A stretch of DNA of 46,966 nt from Acidobacteriaceae bacterium (GTDB lineage Bacteria > Acidobacteriota > Terriglobia > Terriglobales > Acidobacteriaceae): the NCBI GenBank assembly GCA_003134655.1, contig PLBY01000105.1:4353-51318 (forward strand). The letters run 5' to 3'. Within the stretch, counting starts at the first letter, position 1. Each line of letters starts with the position of its first letter. Shown in pieces: positions 42,854 through 46,966 of the stretch. Both the position numbers and the translations under genes were made by a program. The notes beneath the pieces are model-generated. The model was not told where the DNA came from and made no database searches. It saw nothing but the letters and a program-made list of their open reading frames with translations.

Positions 42854-45166
42854 TCATTTAAAATTCCTGATCAAGATCACATCACTGCTGATGTCACCGC
42901 GCACGAGGAGCAACTGCTTGCCGTCGCGCGACCAACCGAAGCGGAAGATGCGTCCCGACTTGAAGTCGGTGATCTGCTTTGCCGGTCCGCCGGTCAACGG
43001 TTGTCTCCACAAGTTGGATACCGCATCGCGCGTGATCACGTAATCCACGGCCTGCCCATCCTGCGCCCAATGAGCATCGTCTATACCAGCGGGGATGTCC
43101 CATGAATACATTCGTTGCCCGGAGGCGGCGTCAACCACCACGATGACATCGTGTTCATCCTTCGGCCCAAGCGTGGTGTACAACACGAGGCTTCCGTCCG
43201 GGGAAATCCGAGGACCATAAGCCCATTCATGAGTCAATTGGACGGGCTTTCCGCCATCGATGTTGACGCGCCACGCCGTAAAGCCTAAGGACTTGTCCGA
43301 CGCCAGATAGACCACCCATTTGCCGTCTGGAGAACAATCGGGAAACGATTCTCCATCTCCGCTGGTTAGCTGAGTCGCATTGGATCCGTCCGCGTTCATT
43401 ACCCAGATGTGTTCCGTCGAGCGAAGAGACTCGTAGACAATATGCCGACCATCTCCGCAGGCCGCAATCGCTCGAACATTGTGCGCGTCGGGAGTTAGTA
43501 ACATGTGATTGGCTCCCTCGTGATCTACGGTCAACAGGTCGCCTTTGATGTTTTGCAGAACAATCTTGTTGTCCGTCAGCCAACTCGCGTCAACGATTGC
43601 CGCGTTCGATGTGATCTGCCGCGCCTTATCAGTCGCCCCTGCTGGCGCCAGCCAAAGGTCGGCGACATAGTTATTCTCAACGGTCGCGATCGTGTCGGCA
43701 TTTGTCGTCAAATCGAGGCAACAGAGGTTGTAATTGGTTAGATCGTTGGTGAGCCTTTGCGCTGTCCCATGCGGGTAGGGCAGATACCAGATTTGGCCAC
43801 TCAATCCCGTCACTGGATCGGCCAGAACCATGAGCAGGCCGTCGCCGTTTGGCAGCCATCGCTGTGGACCAATGAAGCTTTTGCTTGAGTAGATTTTTTG
43901 TACTTTGCCGTCAGACACAGAGAAAGCGAGAACTGAAAAGACGCCGCCCCTTATTCCCTCGCTGACTGACGCGACGATCGTTTTCCCATCTGGCGACCAG
44001 GCAGGGCCGACAAAACCGAAGTAGGTGGAGAAGTTCGCCAAAGCAAACGACTGGAGATTGTTCTCGGTGGCAAGCACCTTTTCGTTGCGGCCGTTGTTGT
44101 CGGCAGTGACGAGGTAAGATTCGCCTTTTGCAGGATTCCCTCGAATGAAAGCTGCCCTCTGTCCATCGGGAGAGAAGGCGATAGGAGTATCGATATCTTG
44201 AATCAGCAAACGCGGAGTGGCTCCAAGAACCGGCATCTGGTAGAGGTTTGCGAAATTGAAAGACCCCCCGTCGCTGCGCTGGAAGTAGATGTAATTGCCG
44301 TCTGGAGAGAAGCTCAATCCAGATAAGGGCGCCAAGTCAGGAGGCAAGATCTGCACCGTGCTCTCAGCCGCCACCTGACGCATCCACAAGCCCTGTTTTT
44401 GCCCTTCCGATAGAACATAAACGACATAGCGCCCGTCGGGTGAGATGGCGACATCGTTAGCCTTGCCATTCTCGGTAAGTCTTGTGATCCGCATATTTTG
44501 CAGGTTCAAAGGGGAGCTATGGGCGGTGCTCAACTCGTAAACTCCGAACCCAACTGCGATCAGAAGAAGCAAAGCGCCGAGGACCGCCGCGACGGCAAAG
44601 CGATAAGGTTTGCCTTCGCCTGTCAGTACCTGTGGTGGCTTGGGAACAGGATCTACGGGGATGGGCGGATTACTAGGTTCCAGATGTGCGATGAAGCGGT
44701 ATCCGCGTCGCGGAATCGTCTCCACAAAGCGCGGCGAGTCTGCAGAATCTCGCAGTACGTCCCGCAACTTGTTGACCGCTTTGTTGAGACCGCGTTCGTA
44801 GTCGACGAACGTTCCATCCGGCCAAAGCCGCTGAACTAATTCCTCGCGACTGACTAACTCACCAGGCCGTTCAAGCAGCGCGAGCAGCACCTGAAGGGGC
44901 TGCTCGTTCAGGAGCATCTTGCGCCCGTTATGTTGCAGTTCGCCCGAGCGAACGTCAAGTTCGAACGGCCCAAAGCGAACGGACGGGCCAAGTTGGCTGT
45001 GACTTTCCAATGGGTCACATCCCTGGAGTGCTTCGGGCGAGTCTACCACCCCCACCAGAACTATCCAACTGCACCGGAATACGCCAGGAACAAAGCACGT
45101 AAGTTGCTGTTGCAGCGAGAGTAAGCGGGAAACAACTTCGAGTCCAGCGTCCCACACAGAGAGCAT
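42854..45166 (-). CDS. ToxR/CadC-type winged-helix regulator with TolB-like PD40 propeller
   Basis: Open to 45166 (770 residues), but the domain starts near residue 62 so a downstream start such as the TTG at 45010 is likely. Order: OmpR-type winged helix (about 62-160: VRFGPFELDVRSGEL, LNEQPLQVLLALLE, RLWPDGTFVDYERGLNKAVNKLR, RRGYRFIAHL), Pro linker, one membrane helix (about 190-212), then a periplasmic PD40/WD-like propeller with repeated SPDGRYVVY-type motifs. Such one-component regulators sense a periplasmic signal and act on DNA from the membrane. Divergent from the protease gene, 73 bp away, a likely target. Confidence 0.9.
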   Translation of the reverse strand: MLSVWDAGLEVVSRLLSLQQQLTCFVPGVFRCSWIVLVGVVDSPEALQGCDPLESHSQLGPSVRFGPFELDVRSGELQHNGRKMLLNEQPLQVLLALLERPGELVSREELVQRLWPDGTFVDYERGLNKAVNKLRDVLRDSADSPRFVETIPRRGYRFIAHLEPSNPPIPVDPVPKPPQVLTGEGKPYRFAVAAVLGALLLLIAVGFGVYELSTAHSSPLNLQNMRITRLTENGKANDVAISPDGRYVVYVLSEGQKQGLWMRQVAAESTVQILPPDLAPLSGLSFSPDGNYIYFQRSDGGSFNFANLYQMPVLGATPRLLIQDIDTPIAFSPDGQRAAFIRGNPAKGESYLVTADNNGRNEKVLATENNLQSFALANFSTYFGFVGPAWSPDGKTIVASVSEGIRGGVFSVLAFSVSDGKVQKIYSSKSFIGPQRWLPNGDGLLMVLADPVTGLSGQIWYLPYPHGTAQRLTNDLTNYNLCCLDLTTNADTIATVENNYVADLWLAPAGATDKARQITSNAAIVDASWLTDNKIVLQNIKGDLLTVDHEGANHMLLTPDAHNVRAIAACGDGRHIVYESLRSTEHIWVMNADGSNATQLTSGDGESFPDCSPDGKWVVYLASDKSLGFTAWRVNIDGGKPVQLTHEWAYGPRISPDGSLVLYTTLGPKDEHDVIVVVDAASGQRMYSWDIPAGIDDAHWAQDGQAVDYVITRDAVSNLWRQPLTGGPAKQITDFKSGRIFRFGWSRDGKQLLLVRGDISSDVILIRNFK

Positions 45167-45239
45167 ATCGAGGTGTCTTGAGGTCCTGATCTAGAGGCCT
45201 CAATGTCCGCGTCACCACACGCACTTGCGGAGGTGACGT
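45167..45239. promoter_or_regulatory. Short divergent promoter region, regulator/protease
   Basis: Only 73 bp (more if the regulator starts at 45010) separate the two divergent genes; the protease ribosome-binding site GGAGGT is at its right edge. No clear operator was identified. Confidence 0.4.
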
Positions 45240-46133
45240 ATGAGACCATTCTGGCCTTTGATCGCTCCTGCAGCGATCCTAAGTCTGCTTTGTAGCGCTT
45301 CACTAGCCCAGTCCGATCCAGCCCCCGTGCTGGGCGAGACACAGCCCACCTTCAATCATGCCGTCGAGCTTCCCATTCGGCTCTACCGGGATTACTTAGT
45401 GGTTGTGGAAGGGAAGATCGGGAATCTGGAGAAGTTGTCCTTCCTCATCGACACGGGAGCCTACCCAAGCGTGGTCGATCAGAGAATTGCAACCGCTCTT
45501 GGTCTAAAGCGAACCGCTGGCAAGATGGATTTGGCCAACAAGACTGTGCAGACCGAACTTGCCACTCTGCCCTTCATTGAGGTTGGTCCTGCCCGCGCCG
45601 AAGGTCTTCCAATCTTTGTGCAAGACCTTTCCTCAATCGAGAAGAGACTGGGGCGGAGAATTGACGCCGTTGTCGGTCTGGACGTTTTGGGGAAAAATAG
45701 TTTCAGCATCGATTACAAAACCAAACAACTGCGCTTTGGCCCGGCGAAGCGAACCAAGTCCACAGTGTCGTTCGAAGCCGGCACACCCTTTGTCATAGTG
45801 GAAGTGCGGTTGCACAACCAGCCTGTACGGTTGCTGGTCGACACGGCAGCTTCAGCCTTGATGCTATTCCAAAGTCGCGTCAAGGATCCCCTTTTCCTGT
45901 CGGCAGGAAGAACGTCCAAGGCGACCAACCTCGACGGAGATTTTCAACGTCGGTCGGTACAAATCCCAGACACGCGTCTGGGGAAGCAAGAGTTTGGGCC
46001 ACTGACCGGCTTCGTCGTAGCAGACCACGGAGATAATGGACGCGACTTCGATGGTCTGTTGAGCGTACGAGGTCTGCGCCTGGAAGAAATCGGATTTGAC
46101 TTTGAAAATCACGAGATCAGTTGGAAGAAATGA
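45240..46133 (+). CDS. Secreted retropepsin-like aspartyl protease
   Basis: 297 residues; GGAGGT lies 7 bases before the ATG. Signal peptide ends near SASLAQ. Two pepsin-like lobes: FLIDTGAYPSVV (active Asp in DTG near residue 69) and LLVDTAASALML (second lobe, DTA near 200), each with downstream hydrophobic strands (VVGLDVLG, FDGLLSVRG). The two-lobe single-chain form is common in Acidobacteria; bacterial relatives are periplasmic proteases of unclear substrate. Divergent from a membrane regulator with a periplasmic sensor domain. Confidence 0.85.
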   Translation: MRPFWPLIAPAAILSLLCSASLAQSDPAPVLGETQPTFNHAVELPIRLYRDYLVVVEGKIGNLEKLSFLIDTGAYPSVVDQRIATALGLKRTAGKMDLANKTVQTELATLPFIEVGPARAEGLPIFVQDLSSIEKRLGRRIDAVVGLDVLGKNSFSIDYKTKQLRFGPAKRTKSTVSFEAGTPFVIVEVRLHNQPVRLLVDTAASALMLFQSRVKDPLFLSAGRTSKATNLDGDFQRRSVQIPDTRLGKQEFGPLTGFVVADHGDNGRDFDGLLSVRGLRLEEIGFDFENHEISWKK

Positions 46134-46307
46134 CAGAAACCTGGGGCGGGTGCCCATGCAAGCCCCGCTTTGGCTTGAGTTGGGCAGTTCTACCACTGGA
46201 CAAAGTCTTCCCGCCGCTCGTTCGCATCTTCAGCGTCCATTCCGAACAGACGGGTCCGACAGACGGGGTGGAGTGCACTCCGGAACGTACCCGCAATCTA
46301 ACGGGAA
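46134..46307. other. Non-coding stretch, about 175 bp
   Basis: Contains the diverged GCCCATGCAAGCCCC hairpin repeat near 46150. Nothing else recognised. Confidence 0.4.
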
Positions 46308-46711
46308 TTTCCACAGCCCTCCACAACAAAAATCGCAGTTCTTGTGACCAACAACCTTTACTGAGCATTTCAGAAAGAGCAAGCTCGTTACATGCGCAAG
46401 GGCTCTCCTAACCAGTTCTCCATCGCCAGTTCCCTGAACGGCGATCGGCCAGGAGCTAAGTCCTTATCCCGGAATATTTTACCTGTAAGTCCTTGCGGCT
46501 CAAGATTTTGCCCGGATCCCGTCTGCTCCAAACTACCCAAGTCATTCATAATCAATATTTTAGGAAACCTAACGAAAAAAATGTGGAGCCATCGCTCCCA
46601 AGCTAAGTCCTTATCCTGGAATATTTTACCCTTAAGTTCTTGCGGCTCAAGATTTTGCACGGATCCAACCGGGTCCATTCAAAGTAAGTCATTACGAATG
46701 AATACTTTAGA
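46308..46711. repeat. Right inverted arm with two tandem 146-bp units
   Basis: Reverse-complement relative of the left arm: the ACAACAAAAATC block, AGAAAGAGCAAGCTCGTTA, an ATGCGCAAGGGCTCTCC segment, then motifs AAGTYCTT/AAGTCATT...ATTTT (or ACTTT) at 46458, 46487 and 46539, repeated at 46604, 46634 and 46686. The spacing (29-30, 52) matches the left arm. Each unit also ends in a GAAAAAAA run. Confidence 0.8.
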
Positions 46712-46966
46712 GAAATACAGAGAAAAAAATTGAGGCGTCGATCCTGTCGACTGCCATGGCCCGATCCCTCCAAACAACACCCACCAGATCGAGACCGGGA
46801 GGGAAGCGCATACGAGTTCTCGGAGGGATCGCCCCACCGCGAATCAAGGAACAAGATAGGGAAACCCCTGTCCGTAGCAAGTTAAAATGTCCGGTTTTTG
46901 TAGCAAGTGAAATGTCCGGTTTCAAAGTTGTACCCTCGCCGATTGGGTTGGGTTGGTTTTGGGGAT
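46712..46966. other. Non-coding end of window
   Basis: No gene recognised. Ends in the direct repeat described next; the sequence continues beyond the window. Confidence 0.4.
46874..46922. repeat. Direct repeat, possible insertion-sequence end
   Basis: GTAGCAAGTTAAAATGTCCG (46874) and GTAGCAAGTGAAATGTCCGG (46900), 26 bp apart, both followed by TTT. Tandem terminal repeats with TGTCCGG occur at ends of some IS21-like elements; a transposase would have to lie past the window edge. Confidence 0.45.

Larger units (their letters stand above)
41617..46711. mobile_element. Putative element bounded by long inverted arms
   Basis: About 5.1 kb flanked by the arms described separately. Inside are a small Cys-motif protein, a RAYT transposase remnant, a winged-helix/PD40 regulator and a retropepsin-like protease. 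No intact transposase is inside, so if mobile it would depend on another source, or the arms may simply be two copies of a dispersed repeat in opposite orientation. Confidence 0.4.

Overview
The window reads as chromosomal DNA of an Acidobacteriota member, most likely the Terriglobia/Acidobacteriales side. This is inferred from the GC-rich sequence and the gene repertoire: ToxR/CadC-type winged-helix regulators fused to PD40 propellers, a lipoprotein phosphoesterase with Ig-like repeats, a YaiO-HEAT-GT2 cluster, a nine-heme cytochrome, many secreted hydrolases, and intergenic palindromes together with a RAYT-type transposase remnant. No marker here fixes the genus.

Layout. 1-1269 is a scar: the end of an FG-GAP/ASPIC protein, a decayed tandem-Rid gene on the minus strand, and the last strands of a YaiO-like barrel. 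The barrel stub leads into a HEAT-repeat membrane protein and a processive GT2 (1253-3867), probably an envelope-polysaccharide unit that lost its outer-membrane part. 3890-4916 is more debris (tyrosine recombinase C-terminus, frameshifted glycosidase C-terminus). Two secreted carbohydrate-active-looking proteins follow (4913-9187); the second is fused to an FGE/sulfatase-modifying-factor-like domain. 9299-17848 holds an AIM24 protein, a phospholipase C-like lipoprotein, a glycosyltransferase group (one soluble GT2, two polytopic GT-C-like proteins) and an orphan MacB/FtsX permease.

18118-35649 is mostly housekeeping and stress functions: small unknown protein, GNAT, HtrA protease, DUF2834, coaE, folD, Trm112-like, zinc-ribbon protein, frameshifted STAS gene, nine-heme cytochrome c, GNAT, VOC, MmcQ/YjbR, gamma-glutamyltranspeptidase, a sugar isomerase-like TIM barrel, then asnS, arginase and ddl in one direction. 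35706-41151 carries three secreted hydrolases: tannase/feruloyl esterase, S10 carboxypeptidase and a frameshifted alpha/beta hydrolase.

The least explained part is 41617-46711. Imperfect inverted arms of about 260 and 400 bp enclose about 4.4 kb containing a small Cys-rich protein, a truncated RAYT transposase, a membrane-bound winged-helix/PD40 regulator and a divergent secreted retropepsin-like protease. Each arm ends in a triad of an AAGTYCTT...ATTTT motif spaced 29-30 and 52 bp; the right arm carries the triad twice. Elsewhere many intergenic gaps hold strong palindromes of several unrelated sequence families. Three genes (STAS, alpha/beta hydrolase, Rid) carry single disabling lesions that would need read-level confirmation.
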